Shown here: one piece after another, positions 46,735 through 55,670 of the stretch
Layout of the letters: every line of letters begins with the position of its first letter
How positions within the stretch are numbered: the stretch's first letter is position 1
Source: an uncultured Holophagaceae bacterium
GTDB taxonomy: Bacteria; Acidobacteriota; Holophagae; Holophagales; Holophagaceae
Direction of reading: 5' to 3'
Length of the DNA: 64,000 bases
NCBI GenBank assembly: GCA_903857495.1
Contig: CAIOFF010000048.1
Coordinates: 124,001-188,000, forward strand
Notes under the pieces: model-generated
Database searches by the model: none
Told to the model about the DNA's origin: nothing
The model's input: the letters and a program-made list of their open reading frames with translations, nothing else
Position numbers and translations under genes: made by a program

Positions 46735-47745
46735 ATGGTCGAGACTGCCATCACCTTCGATGACGTCCTCCTGATCCCCGCCTACAACCACCACGAGTCC
46801 CGGCGCATCGTGGACATCACCATGACGGACAAGAGCGGCAAGCTGACCCTGAAGCTGCCCATCATGACCTCGAACATGGACACCGTCACCGAGGACGCCA
46901 TGGCGGACTTCATCGGCGAGCGGGGCGGCATCGGGGTGCTCCACCGCTTCCTCACCGTGGAAGAGAACGTCGAGATGTTCCGGCGCTGCAACCACCCCAC
47001 CTTCGTCTCCGTGGGCACCTCTGAGTCCGAGATGGAGCGGGTCGAGGCCCTGCGGGACGCGGGCGCCCAGTACTTCTGCGTGGATGTGGCCCACGGCCAT
47101 GCCAAGTACGTCGGCAAGATGATCAAGCGCATGCGCCAGGTGCTGCCCAACGAGTGCATCATGGCCGGCAATGTGGCCACCTACGCGGGGGCCGACTACC
47201 TGGCCGGCGTGAAGGCCGACATCATCAAGGTCGGCATCGGCCCGGGCAGCGTCTGCACCACGCGCATCAAGACGGGCTTCGGCGTGCCCCAGCTCACGGC
47301 CATCCAGGAATGCGCCCGGGCCGACCGCTCCATCGTGGCGGATGGCGGTGTTCGTACCCCCGGCGACATCGTGAAGGCCCTGGCCTTCGGCGCGGACTTC
47401 GTGATGATCGGCGGCATGCTGGCGGGCACCCGGCCCACGCCCGGCGAGCCCCTCTGCGACGCGGTGGGCACGCCCACGCACAAGGTCTACCGGGGCATGG
47501 CCAGCCAGGAGGTCGCGGACGACCACCTGGGCGGCCTCACGGGCTGGAAGACCGCCGAGGGCGTGGCGACCAAGGTGCCCTACCGCGTGGACGAGGACGA
47601 GATCATCAACGACATCATCGGCGGCCTCCGCTCTGGCCTCACCTACGGCGGCTCGAACACCATCCGCGAGCTGCAGCGGAAGCTCAACTACATGCTGATC
47701 TCCCCTGCCGGTCGCCTGGAGAGCCTGCCCCACAAGACGCTCTGA
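46735..47745 (+). CDS. GMP reductase / IMP dehydrogenase-family enzyme
   Basis: A 336-residue TIM-barrel enzyme with TFDDVLLIPAYNHH start, MTSNMDTVTEDAMA, the active-site loop GIGPGSVCTTR with the catalytic cysteine, and IVADGGVRTPGDIVKALAFGADFVMIGGML. It lacks the CBS domains of IMP dehydrogenase and its length matches GMP reductase (GuaC), which converts GMP to IMP, but I cannot exclude a CBS-less IMP dehydrogenase. The C-terminal EGVATKVPYRVDEDEIINDIIGGLRSGLTYGG is typical of both. It begins 48 bases after the MOSC gene. Confidence 0.85.
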   Translation: MVETAITFDDVLLIPAYNHHESRRIVDITMTDKSGKLTLKLPIMTSNMDTVTEDAMADFIGERGGIGVLHRFLTVEENVEMFRRCNHPTFVSVGTSESEMERVEALRDAGAQYFCVDVAHGHAKYVGKMIKRMRQVLPNECIMAGNVATYAGADYLAGVKADIIKVGIGPGSVCTTRIKTGFGVPQLTAIQECARADRSIVADGGVRTPGDIVKALAFGADFVMIGGMLAGTRPTPGEPLCDAVGTPTHKVYRGMASQEVADDHLGGLTGWKTAEGVATKVPYRVDEDEIINDIIGGLRSGLTYGGSNTIRELQRKLNYMLISPAGRLESLPHKTL

Positions 47746-47758
47746 GCCCTGCCTCGCG

Positions 47759-48391
47759 CTAGCCGACGCCGTAGGGCGGGTGGACCTGATCTGCGGGTCT
47801 CTGGACGTCCCAGGACAGCTCTCGCAAGGCGAAGCCCACGGCATTCGCCGGGAGGTCGATGCTCGATGCGCCGAAGTGGTGGCTGTTGAACTGCCGTGCG
47901 TAGGCCACCTGACCCGAGGCCTCCAGCACGTAGCAGTGGACCCCGACGATGCCGCCCTCAGGCCGAACCAGCACCTCGAGGATCACCAGGAAGTCCGCCT
48001 CGGGCCGGGCGGTCTTGGCCCACTCCGAGTAGGCCCGGGCCCTGGTTTGCACGTAGCTCAGCTGGTTGCGCATCAGGGGCGTGGCCGGGATGGTGGGCGG
48101 GGCCGAGGCCGCCTGGCAGTGCGCCCAGCCGTAGCCTTGCAGCAGCTCCACCGCCAGGCCCGCGGTGGCCAGGTAGGCTTCCCGCTCAGGATGCGCGGGC
48201 CGGAGGGCCGGGTAGACCAGCACCTTGGCGGTGGCGCGGGCAGCCTTCAAGCGGTCGAAGGCCGCCCGGCGCAGCTTGAGCTCGCTCTCGGAGGGTCCTC
48301 CGAAGGCGCGGGCGACGGGATAGAGCATGGGCTTGCAGCCCTGGGTGCCGGGAAGAACCAGCAGGGTGAGGAGGAGGGGGCGCAGCTTCAT
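47759..48391 (-). CDS. Putative lipoprotein, function unknown
   Basis: A 210-residue exported protein. Residues 1-18 form a signal peptide ending in GTQGC (C19), a plausible but not ideal lipobox. The body has a helical region (about 40-60), LVILEVLVRPEGGIVGVHCYVLEASGQVAYARQFNSHHF and no motif I know. ATG 48391 is the first that gives a signal sequence. It is convergent with the GMP reductase-like gene (13 bases apart). Confidence 0.72.
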   Translation of the reverse strand: MKLRPLLLTLLVLPGTQGCKPMLYPVARAFGGPSESELKLRRAAFDRLKAARATAKVLVYPALRPAHPEREAYLATAGLAVELLQGYGWAHCQAASAPPTIPATPLMRNQLSYVQTRARAYSEWAKTARPEADFLVILEVLVRPEGGIVGVHCYVLEASGQVAYARQFNSHHFGASSIDLPANAVGFALRELSWDVQRPADQVHPPYGVG

Positions 48392-48467
48392 GGCGGGCTC
48401 CGGCGCGATACCTGTTCCAGGCATTCCGTGCGCCCTCCGAGCATAGGGTTTCCTGGGAGAGGCGCCA

Positions 48468-49667
48468 TCAGATTCTGGCTGGAGCGGGAGTTCCTTCCGC
48501 GGGTTCCGGGGCCCGGAACCGGGCCAGCAGCAGGCCGGAGACGCCGGCGATGCCGAAGCAGCTGAGCCACACGGCCCGGGGCCCGGTCCGGGCGTAGGCG
48601 AGCACTCCGAGCCAGGGCCCCAGGGCCACGGCGGCAGAGAAGCACAGGGACAGCAGTCCCATGTACTCACCCCGGCGGTCCGGCGGGGCGAGGGTGGCCA
48701 CGGCGTCGCTCATGGCGGGCAGCAGGATCATCTCGCCGAAGGTCCACACCACCGTGGTGAGGATCAGAGTGACGGGGCCCGTGGCCCAGGCGGTCAGCCC
48801 GAAGCCCGTGGCGAAGCAGAGCGCGCCCACCAGGAACTGCTTGCGGTGGGGCCACTGGGCCATGGCGAGGTTGAGGGCCACTTCCAGGGCCACGACCAGC
48901 AGGGTGTTGATCGTGAAGAGCAGGCCGAAGAAGCGCAGGCTCAGGCCCTGGTCCCGCACCACCCAGAGGGGCAGGGTCCCCTCGATCTGGAAGAACACCA
49001 TCAGCAGCGGGATGAAGGGCAGCAGCAGGAAGGCCAGCCGGGAGTCGCGCCAGGGGCTGCCGCCGGGCGGATGGTCCGGGGGCAGGGCGGGGGGCGCGGA
49101 GGTCCGCTTCATGATCACCGTCAGCATCACGGCGCCGGCCAGGGTGCTGAGGCCATCGGTCCAGAACACCCAGCGGTAGCTGACGTGGGCGATCAGGCCG
49201 CCCATGGCCGGGCCCACGGCCATGCCCAGGTTGACCGCGAGGCGATGGAGGGCGAAGACGGCCTTGCGCTGCTCCGGCCTGGCCAAGCCCGCGAGCAGGG
49301 CCATGGAGCTGGGCCAGAAGGCCTGCGTCAGCCCCGCCCACAGGAAGATTAGGGCGAACAGCAGGGGCTTGGTGGTGGCGAAGGGCAGGGCCAGCAGCAT
49401 GGCCCCGGCGCTCCAGAGGCTGGCCTTCAGCACGTGGACATGCCCAAGCCGGTCCGCCAGGCGGCCCGAGAAGGGTCCCACCACCAGGGCCCCGGCGCCG
49501 TAGGCCATCATCCCGAAGCCGGCCTCGGCCGGGGACCAGTGGCGGGCCTCCGTGAGGTAGAGCACCAGGAAGGGCAGGGCCATGGTGCCCAGGCGGTTCA
49601 CCAGCGTGCTGGCGCAGATGAGCCAGACCTCCCGGGGCAGGCCGCGGAGGCCCTTCCAGGGGTTCAT
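48468..49667 (-). CDS. Major facilitator superfamily transporter
   Basis: A 399-residue transporter with about 12 membrane helices. The MFS loop 2-3 signature is seen as GPFSGRLADRLGHVHVLKAS (about 63-82), and the second half repeats the six-helix pattern. It is likely a proton-linked exporter or importer of unknown substrate. ATG 49667 overlaps the rhodanese stop (ATGA at 49664-49667), so translation is coupled. The C-terminus is Pro/Glu-rich. Confidence 0.9.
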   Translation of the reverse strand: MNPWKGLRGLPREVWLICASTLVNRLGTMALPFLVLYLTEARHWSPAEAGFGMMAYGAGALVVGPFSGRLADRLGHVHVLKASLWSAGAMLLALPFATTKPLLFALIFLWAGLTQAFWPSSMALLAGLARPEQRKAVFALHRLAVNLGMAVGPAMGGLIAHVSYRWVFWTDGLSTLAGAVMLTVIMKRTSAPPALPPDHPPGGSPWRDSRLAFLLLPFIPLLMVFFQIEGTLPLWVVRDQGLSLRFFGLLFTINTLLVVALEVALNLAMAQWPHRKQFLVGALCFATGFGLTAWATGPVTLILTTVVWTFGEMILLPAMSDAVATLAPPDRRGEYMGLLSLCFSAAVALGPWLGVLAYARTGPRAVWLSCFGIAGVSGLLLARFRAPEPAEGTPAPARI

Positions 49668-50491
49668 GCGGGGATCCGGTCCCGGCCGCTGCGGCACCAC
49701 TCGCTCCAGCTGCCCATGTAGACCGAGGCGCCGGAGAGCCCGGCCACTTCCAGGGCCAGGAGGGTCTGGCAGGCGGTGACCCCGCTGCCACAGTGCACCG
49801 CCAGGCGCTCGGGCGGCGTGCCCGCGAGCAAGGCGAGATACTGGGCCCGGAGCAGCTCCGGGGCCTTGAGGCGCCCGTCTGGCGCCAGGTTGTCGGTCCA
49901 GGCCAGGTTCAGGGCGCCGGGGATGTGCCCCGCCACGAGATCGAAGGGCTCGGTGTCCCCGCGCCAGCGCTCGGCAGAGCGCACGTCCACCAGCTTCCAG
50001 GTGGGATCATTCCTCAGCGTCTCCACGGCCTCAGCGTCCACCTGGGGCAGGGTCCAGTCCACCGCGGGGTAGGGCGGCAGGGCCGCCGTGGCAGGGCAGT
50101 CGGTGCTCAGCGGCAGCCCCTCCGCCAGGGCCGCGGCCAGGCCGCCGTCGAGCACCAGCACCTGCCGGTGGCCCAGGGCCCGCAGCATCCACCAGAGCCG
50201 CGCCGCGGCATTGCCGCCGCCGCTGGCATCGTAGACCACCACCTGGCTCGCTGGGGTGATGCCCCAGGCGGCCACCTGGGCCACGAAGCGGGCCACGGAG
50301 GGCAGGGGATGCCGGCCGCCCCGGGCGGGATCGTGGTCCGCGTCCGTGGCGGTGCTCAGGTCCCGGTTCAGGTCCGCGTGGTGGGCGCCGGGCAGGTGTC
50401 CCGAGCCGTAGTCCACGGGGCCCGGGCGGGCATCGAGCAGGTGTACCGAGGAAAGAAAGGCACGGAGGTGGGCGGCAGAGAGGAGCGACAT
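49664..50491 (-). CDS. Two-domain rhodanese (thiosulfate/3-mercaptopyruvate sulfurtransferase)
   Basis: A 275-residue enzyme of two rhodanese domains. The inactive first domain (about 1-135) has HLLDARPG and DYGSGHLPGAHHADLNRDLS; the second (about 145-275) has KLVDVRSAERW, AGHIPGALNLAW and the catalytic loop HCGSGVTACQ with the persulfide-forming cysteine. CGSGVTA is the active loop of the mercaptopyruvate sulfurtransferase subgroup. It is coupled to the MFS gene. ATG 50491 fits the domain start. Confidence 0.92.
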   Translation of the reverse strand: MSLLSAAHLRAFLSSVHLLDARPGPVDYGSGHLPGAHHADLNRDLSTATDADHDPARGGRHPLPSVARFVAQVAAWGITPASQVVVYDASGGGNAAARLWWMLRALGHRQVLVLDGGLAAALAEGLPLSTDCPATAALPPYPAVDWTLPQVDAEAVETLRNDPTWKLVDVRSAERWRGDTEPFDLVAGHIPGALNLAWTDNLAPDGRLKAPELLRAQYLALLAGTPPERLAVHCGSGVTACQTLLALEVAGLSGASVYMGSWSEWCRSGRDRIPA

Positions 50492-50551
50492 CCCTCCAGT
50501 ATGAAGTATCCGGCAGTGGCTATAACCTAAGGCCTCACTTCCGGAGCCTCC

Positions 50552-51115
50552 ATGGCCGACGCCTACGTCCCCGAGTCCCGCTGGCGGATGGGTGTGGCCG
50601 CGCTGCTGGTCGGCGGGGGCCTGTTGCTGGGGGCGGTGGCCCTCTACCGGGGCCTCTTCGCAGGCGGCGGGGGCGGTACCGAGGGCGCCGCTCCCGGCAC
50701 GGATGTCAGCCGGGTGGCCTTCCGGGATGCCGAGGGCAACCGCCACACCCTGGCGGACTATCGGGGCCGGGTGGTGCTGGTGGATGTCTGGGCCACCTGG
50801 TGCCCGCCCTGCCGCCGGTCGCTGCCCGAGGTGGCGGCGCTGCAGAAGGCTGCCGGAGAGGCCTACGTGGTGCTGCCCATCTCCGTGGACCAGGGGGGCT
50901 GGGGCGAGGTGCAGCCCTTCCTGGCCCAGAACCCGCAGCTGGGGCTCACGGCCTACCTGCCCGACGGGGGAAAGGCCCTGGAGGCCTTCGGGCCGATCCC
51001 GGGCATACCCACGACGATCCTCGTGGACCGGCAGGGGCGCCTCATCAAGCGCTGGTCGGGCTATGGCGAGGGGTTGGCCCGGCGGGGCCTGGATGAAGCC
51101 CTGGGACGTCGGTGA
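50552..51115 (+). CDS. TlpA/ResA-type membrane-anchored thioredoxin
   Basis: A 187-residue thiol-disulfide protein. A membrane anchor (about 14-36) is followed by a Gly-rich linker and a thioredoxin fold with active site WCPPC (about residues 83-87) in DVWATWCPPCRRSLPEV and the cis-proline in IPTTILVD. It would reduce disulfides in the periplasm, for example in cytochrome c maturation, though no ccm/res gene is adjacent. Its stop overlaps the start of the Sel1-repeat gene (GTGA at 51112-51115). Confidence 0.93.
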   Translation: MADAYVPESRWRMGVAALLVGGGLLLGAVALYRGLFAGGGGGTEGAAPGTDVSRVAFRDAEGNRHTLADYRGRVVLVDVWATWCPPCRRSLPEVAALQKAAGEAYVVLPISVDQGGWGEVQPFLAQNPQLGLTAYLPDGGKALEAFGPIPGIPTTILVDRQGRLIKRWSGYGEGLARRGLDEALGRR

Positions 51116-52386
51116 GCCGGCGGGCGGAGCTCCTCGACGCGTGGCGGCTCTGGGGCCGGGGCGTCGTCCTACTGGCCGTGCTCCTGCTGGGCCCCCTCTG
51201 TCTGCAGCCGACCCCGCTGGCTTTCGTCGCGAACGTCTGGAAGGTCATCCTGGTTCTGGCCGCCTGGGTCTTCGCGATGGGCTCGGTCATCGGGGCCATG
51301 CTCCATGCTTCCAATCCGGCGATTTCCCTGGTGGAGCGGCTCTGGCGCTGGTGGATCGCGCTCTTCTCCTCGCGGCCTGAAGAGCTCTGGCTCCGTTGGG
51401 CCCGGCAGTCGCACTACCCGCGCCAGAGCCGTTGGTATCTGGACCGAGCCGCGGCGCTGGGGGGACGGGAGGCCCAGTTCCAGGAGGGGCTCCTGTTCAT
51501 GGATGGCGCCCATGGCTACGGCGGCCAGGCCACCGGGCTCGACCGGTTCCGGCGGGCGGCCCTGCGGGGCCACCCCGAGGCAGCCTTCCGCCTGGCCGAG
51601 GCGCTGCGCACCGGGCACGGCACCCCCCTGCCGGACCCGGCCGAGGCGGAGACCTGGTACCAGCGAGCCGCGGCCCTGGGCTTTGGCCCTGCCGCGGCCT
51701 GGCTGGCCCAGGCCTACCGGGATGGCGACGGAGTTTCTGCAGACGAGGCCAAGGCTGGGGAGTGGGCCCTCGCGGCGGAGCGCCTGCGCCCCTTTCCGCC
51801 CCTTTCCCACAGCCTCCTGCGGCACGACGCGGCCCCGGCAGATTCCCTGGTCCATGCGGCCGGGAAGGCCATGGCTGGGTTCGAGGAGCTGGCGGACCGG
51901 GTTCTGGTGCACCGACCCCTCCGCTGGCTGCTGCTGACGGGGGCCGTCCTGCTGGCGGCGCTCTGGCTTGGCGTGGCCCTGACCTTCTTCTGGGCTGGCT
52001 CCTCCCAGCTCCATCACCTGCCGCTGCTCTTCATGACCCCGCCCTTGCTGATGATCGCCTGGCTGGCTTGGCAGCACTACCGGGAGCGGCCCCACACCGG
52101 CCGGGACCGCCTGCGGGAGGCCGCCGAGGCGGGTGATCCGGACGCCTGCTTCCAGCTGGGGCTGGCCCACCGCCGGGGGGATCGCCTCCGGATGAAGGAC
52201 GACCTGACCGCTACACTGTGGTTCCGGAAGGCCGCAGAGGCAGGGCATCTCGGCGCCATGGCGGCCCTGGCTGAGGCCTACCTGGGTGGGCACGGCGTGT
52301 TGCGGGATCCCCGGGAGGCCCGGCGCTGGTCAGAAGCAGCGCGCGGGGAATCAACTTCCCAGTCCGCCCAACCGATGGAGCCCTAG
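51112..52386 (+). CDS. Sel1-repeat membrane protein
   Basis: A 424-residue protein with two N-terminal helices (about 17-35, 38-60) and another pair (about 270-315), and Sel1-like repeats between and after them: about 4-5 copies, for example AAFRLAEALRTGHGTPLPDPAEAETWYQRAAALG and ACFQLGLAHRRGDRLRMKDDLTATLWFRKAAEAG. Sel1 repeats bind partner proteins; the target is unknown. GTG 51112 is coupled to the thioredoxin gene, so a shared envelope role is likely. The C-terminus is helical and polar. Confidence 0.88.
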   Translation: MSRRAELLDAWRLWGRGVVLLAVLLLGPLCLQPTPLAFVANVWKVILVLAAWVFAMGSVIGAMLHASNPAISLVERLWRWWIALFSSRPEELWLRWARQSHYPRQSRWYLDRAAALGGREAQFQEGLLFMDGAHGYGGQATGLDRFRRAALRGHPEAAFRLAEALRTGHGTPLPDPAEAETWYQRAAALGFGPAAAWLAQAYRDGDGVSADEAKAGEWALAAERLRPFPPLSHSLLRHDAAPADSLVHAAGKAMAGFEELADRVLVHRPLRWLLLTGAVLLAALWLGVALTFFWAGSSQLHHLPLLFMTPPLLMIAWLAWQHYRERPHTGRDRLREAAEAGDPDACFQLGLAHRRGDRLRMKDDLTATLWFRKAAEAGHLGAMAALAEAYLGGHGVLRDPREARRWSEAARGESTSQSAQPMEP

Positions 52387-52396
52387 GGGGAAAGTC

Positions 52397-52903
52397 ATGT
52401 CCCGCAGCTGGTGGTGTCTGGTGGTGCTGCTCGCCCTCACGGGGTGCAAGGAGGATCCACACCGCGTCGAGAACGAGAACCTGGGCATCGCAGCCACCTT
52501 CCCGGGGGCACCCAAGCTGCATCGGCACACGGACCCGGGTCCCTACGGCGAGGTGGAGTGGTTCGACCTGGCCATGAGTCCCGCGGGTCGCCTGGACGAG
52601 ACCTTCAGCGTGGCGGTGGGCAACCTTCCTCCCGGGGAGAAGGGCGGGCGAACTCCTGGCGAGATCCTCAACACCTTCCGGAACTTCCTGGGCTATCGCT
52701 TCGGCGCCATCCAGCGCACGGACCTGCCCCCCGAGAAGGGCCCGGGCTTCCGCTACAGGGTGAAGGGTCCCAATGGTGGGATTGTGGAAGGCATCGTCGT
52801 GGTGCGCCGGGGGCGCCTGCACCACGCGCAGGCCATCGTGCGCAAGGAGGGCGACGCGCGCACCGCGGCCTTCCTGGATGACTTCGAGGTCAGGACTCGC
52901 TAG
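52397..52903 (+). CDS. Putative lipoprotein, function unknown
   Basis: A 168-residue lipoprotein. The signal is MSRSWWCLVVLLALTGC with C17 as the lipidated cysteine (LALTGC lipobox). The mature part is a beta-rich domain with EVEWFDLAMSP, RYRVKGPNGGIVEGIVVVRRGRLHHAQAIV. I recognise no family. ATG 52397 is preceded by GGGGGAAAG. Its 3' end overlaps the convergent HAD gene by 14 bases. Confidence 0.8.
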   Translation: MSRSWWCLVVLLALTGCKEDPHRVENENLGIAATFPGAPKLHRHTDPGPYGEVEWFDLAMSPAGRLDETFSVAVGNLPPGEKGGRTPGEILNTFRNFLGYRFGAIQRTDLPPEKGPGFRYRVKGPNGGIVEGIVVVRRGRLHHAQAIVRKEGDARTAAFLDDFEVRTR

Positions 52904-53540
52904 CGTCCGCCCGGGCATGCCGGGTGGCCACCTCCACCACCAGGGTGGCGGGGGCGTCGGCGCCGAGGATCGGATGGGCTCCGGGCACCTGCTCGCCTAC
53001 GCCCACGAAGGGCATGCCCGCCGCCCGGGCCGCCGCCAAGTCATGGGGCCGGTCGCCGAAGTAGAGGTGCGGACCGGGGCAGCCGCGCCGCGCCAGGCGC
53101 AGCAGGTCCGAGCGGTCGTGGCGGGGCAGAGATCCCAGGCGTGGGATGGCGGGATCGATGCCCAGCACCTCGGCCTTGAAGGCCAGCAGTCCGGGGGCAT
53201 TGCCGGAGACCAGCCAGACCCGCCGGGTGGTCGCGAGCCAGTGCATGCCCTCCAGCACGCCCTGGAAGGCCACGGCGGCCTCGCCCCCGGGGGCGAAGGT
53301 CTGGCGGAACCGCCGCACACAGGCCTCCTCGTAGGCGGAGTAGCCAGCTTCCTCCAGCCCGGTTCCGTACCGCATGCGGTGGAGCTCGTCCACGATCTCC
53401 CAGTCGGTGGATCCGGAGCAGCGGCCCAGCTCCTCCCGGGTGGGCGCCTGCCCCCATAGCTCGCCGAGGGCTTCCCGCAGCAGCACGTATCCCGAGCTGA
53501 AGGTTCCCAGGGTTCCATCAAGGTCGAAGCAGATGGGCAT
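52890..53540 (-). CDS. HAD-superfamily phosphatase
   Basis: A 216-residue hydrolase. Motif I FDLDGTLG (first Asp is the nucleophile) opens the protein, motif II is VSGNAPGL (Ser/Thr), and the C-terminal motif is YFGDRPHDLAAARAAGM with a GD pair. The helical cap (about 15-95) marks it as a subfamily I phosphoglycolate phosphatase-type enzyme. The substrate is unknown. ATG 53540 gives the usual start; an upstream ATG at 53579 would add 13 residues. Convergent with the lipoprotein gene. Confidence 0.9.
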   Translation of the reverse strand: MPICFDLDGTLGTFSSGYVLLREALGELWGQAPTREELGRCSGSTDWEIVDELHRMRYGTGLEEAGYSAYEEACVRRFRQTFAPGGEAAVAFQGVLEGMHWLATTRRVWLVSGNAPGLLAFKAEVLGIDPAIPRLGSLPRHDRSDLLRLARRGCPGPHLYFGDRPHDLAAARAAGMPFVGVGEQVPGAHPILGADAPATLVVEVATRHARADASES

Positions 53541-53602
53541 CGGCGTGTGTCTCTGGTCCAGGATCGCACAGGCTGGCATGCTCAGAGGGAAGGTGGTTTG
53601 CC

Positions 53603-54196
53603 GTGCGTCGATGGTTCCTTCTGTTGTTCCTGGCCCTGCCCCTGGCCGCCCAGCCCCAGGGTGGCCTGCGCTATCGCATCCAGGTCTGGATGCGCGGCGA
53701 GGCCGAGCCCCTGGAGGCGCAGTTCCGGCTCAGCGCCACCCCGGCCACCCGCAGCCACAACCGGGTGCAGAAGCCCCGCATGGGGGGTTGGCGCCTGGAG
53801 GCGGACCGCACCCAGGGCACCCCCTATGCCCAGGCCATGCTGCTGGGCCGCGCTGAGCGGCTGCTCTATCTGGCCGGGCCCTCGCCCCAGACCAAGCAGG
53901 AGCCCATCGCCCTGCGCTTCGGTAGTCGCACCCTCCAGGTCTGGAGCCTGGAGATGCCCCTGGGGTTCCACGCCTCGACGGTGCTTGTGGAGGTGGGGCC
54001 CCGGCTCCTGGCCCTCTGTGACCTCAGCGTGCGCTTCGAGCAGGGGGACCTCGCGCGGCTGGAACTGCACCTGGAGGGGCTGGAGAGCACCGCCGGACTG
54101 GCCCCCGCCGAGGCCGGAACCACCCTGCTGACCACCCTCCAGGGCTGGGCCCGGGAGGCCCGTCAGCCTTCTGAGCCCACCGTCACGGTCCAATAG
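53603..54196 (+). CDS. Secreted protein, function unknown
   Basis: A 197-residue exported protein with a classic signal peptide (MRRWFLLLFLALPLAA, cleavage near 17). The mature part is rich in beta-strand patterns (GGLRYRIQVWMRGEAEPLEAQFRLS, then alternating strands). I cannot name a family. GTG 53603 has GGAAGGTGG a few bases upstream. It lies just upstream of purF (58 bases); whether they are co-transcribed is unclear. Confidence 0.75.
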   Translation: MRRWFLLLFLALPLAAQPQGGLRYRIQVWMRGEAEPLEAQFRLSATPATRSHNRVQKPRMGGWRLEADRTQGTPYAQAMLLGRAERLLYLAGPSPQTKQEPIALRFGSRTLQVWSLEMPLGFHASTVLVEVGPRLLALCDLSVRFEQGDLARLELHLEGLESTAGLAPAEAGTTLLTTLQGWAREARQPSEPTVTVQ

Positions 54197-54254
54197 GGCC
54201 ATCCTTGCCGCCGGAGCCGGGGCCCCAACGGGTATCCTGGAGGCTGGGGGAAGC

Positions 54255-55622
54255 ATGCCGTTCAGGGATGAGTGCGGAGTCTTCGGGATCTGCCACCAGG
54301 TGGAAGCCTCCCGGCAGACCTATCTGGGCCTCTACGCCCTCCAGCACCGGGGTCAGGAGGCCGCGGGCATCTGCTCCGGCGACGATGAGGGCCTCCACCT
54401 CCACAAGGCCCAGGGCTACGTGGCGGACGTGTTCACAGAGACCGTCCTCGACGGCCTGCCCGGCGACGCGGCCATCGGCCACACCCGCTACTCCACCACC
54501 GGCGGCAACGTCGCCTCCGCCGCTCACCCCTTCCTGATCCACGGGCGCTTCGGCCAGGTGGCCCTCTGCCACAACGGCAACCTCACCAACACCGAGCGGC
54601 TCCGGGCCAAGCTCATCGCCGAAGGCCACACCTTCACCAGTCCCTCGGACAGCGAGGTGCTGCTGGCCCTCGTCAACCGGGCCCAGGCGGACACCCTGGA
54701 GGACGCGGTGGTCGCGGCCCTGCGCGAAGCCGAGGGCGCCTACTCGCTGCTGATCCTCACGGAGGATGCCCTCATCGCCGCCCGGGATCCGCGGGGCTTC
54801 CGGCCCCTGGCCATGGGCCAGATGAACGGCACCACGGTGTTCAGCTCCGAGACCGTGGCCTTCGACCTCGTGGGCGCCAGCTACCTGCGGGACGTGGAGC
54901 CGGGCGAGCTGGTCATCGTACCCCGGCGCGAGGGTGAGCTGCAGTCGCGGTTCCCGCTGCCCCGCGTGCAGGCGACGCCCTGTGTCTTCGAGCACATCTA
55001 CTTCGCCCGGCCCGACTCGCTGGTCTTCGGCCAGAGCGTCATGGTGGCCCGGCGCGAGATGGGGCGGCGGCTGGCCTTGCGTCACCCCGTGGAGGCGGAC
55101 CTGGTGGTGCCCGTGCCCGACAGCGGCGTCAGCGCCGCCCTGGGCTACTCGGAGCAGTCGGGCATCCCCTTCGACTTCGGCATCATCCGCAACCACTACG
55201 TGGGGCGCACCTTCATCGAGCCCAAGCAGACCATCCGCAGCTTCGGCGTGAAGGTGAAGCTGAACCCCGTGCGCCACCTGCTGGCGGGCAAGCGCGTGGT
55301 GCTGGTGGACGACAGCATCGTGCGCGGCACCACCAGCAAGAAGATCGTGCAGATGGTCCGCGAGGCCGGGGCGGCCGAGGTCCACATGCGCATCGCCTGT
55401 CCGCCCACTACGCACTCCTGCTTCTACGGCATCGACACCCCCAAGCGGCAGCACCTCATCGCTTCCTACATGCCCCACGAGGAGATCACCGCCTTCGTGG
55501 AGGCGGACACCCTGGGCTACCTGGAGCTGAAGGACCTCGAGGGCTGCATGGGTGATGACGGCACCGGCTTCTGCTATGCCTGCTTCACTGGCAACTACCC
55601 CGTGCCGCCGCCGGGGAAATGA
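54255..55622 (+). CDS. purF: Amidophosphoribosyltransferase
   Basis: A 455-residue enzyme that commits PRPP to purine synthesis. After a six-residue propeptide the catalytic cysteine C7 of the glutaminase domain follows (DECGVFGI), with the ALQHRGQEAAGI block. The phosphoribosyltransferase part has the PRPP loop VVLVDDSIVRGTT. The cysteines in CPPTTHSC and GCMGDDGTGFCYAC are the [4Fe-4S] ligands of the Bacillus type of PurF. Its cluster would be supplied by the suf system. ATG 54255 has a spaced TGGGGGAAG site. Confidence 0.96.
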   Translation: MPFRDECGVFGICHQVEASRQTYLGLYALQHRGQEAAGICSGDDEGLHLHKAQGYVADVFTETVLDGLPGDAAIGHTRYSTTGGNVASAAHPFLIHGRFGQVALCHNGNLTNTERLRAKLIAEGHTFTSPSDSEVLLALVNRAQADTLEDAVVAALREAEGAYSLLILTEDALIAARDPRGFRPLAMGQMNGTTVFSSETVAFDLVGASYLRDVEPGELVIVPRREGELQSRFPLPRVQATPCVFEHIYFARPDSLVFGQSVMVARREMGRRLALRHPVEADLVVPVPDSGVSAALGYSEQSGIPFDFGIIRNHYVGRTFIEPKQTIRSFGVKVKLNPVRHLLAGKRVVLVDDSIVRGTTSKKIVQMVREAGAAEVHMRIACPPTTHSCFYGIDTPKRQHLIASYMPHEEITAFVEADTLGYLELKDLEGCMGDDGTGFCYACFTGNYPVPPPGK

Positions 55623-55670
55623 GCGGTGGCCTTAACCGAAACAACCTAGAACAGATCTCCACCAAGCGGA

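Noticed and set aside
49664-50746. A longer rhodanese starting at 50746.
   Set aside because: The extra residues are low-complexity and antisense to the thioredoxin gene; ATG 50491 fits the domain.
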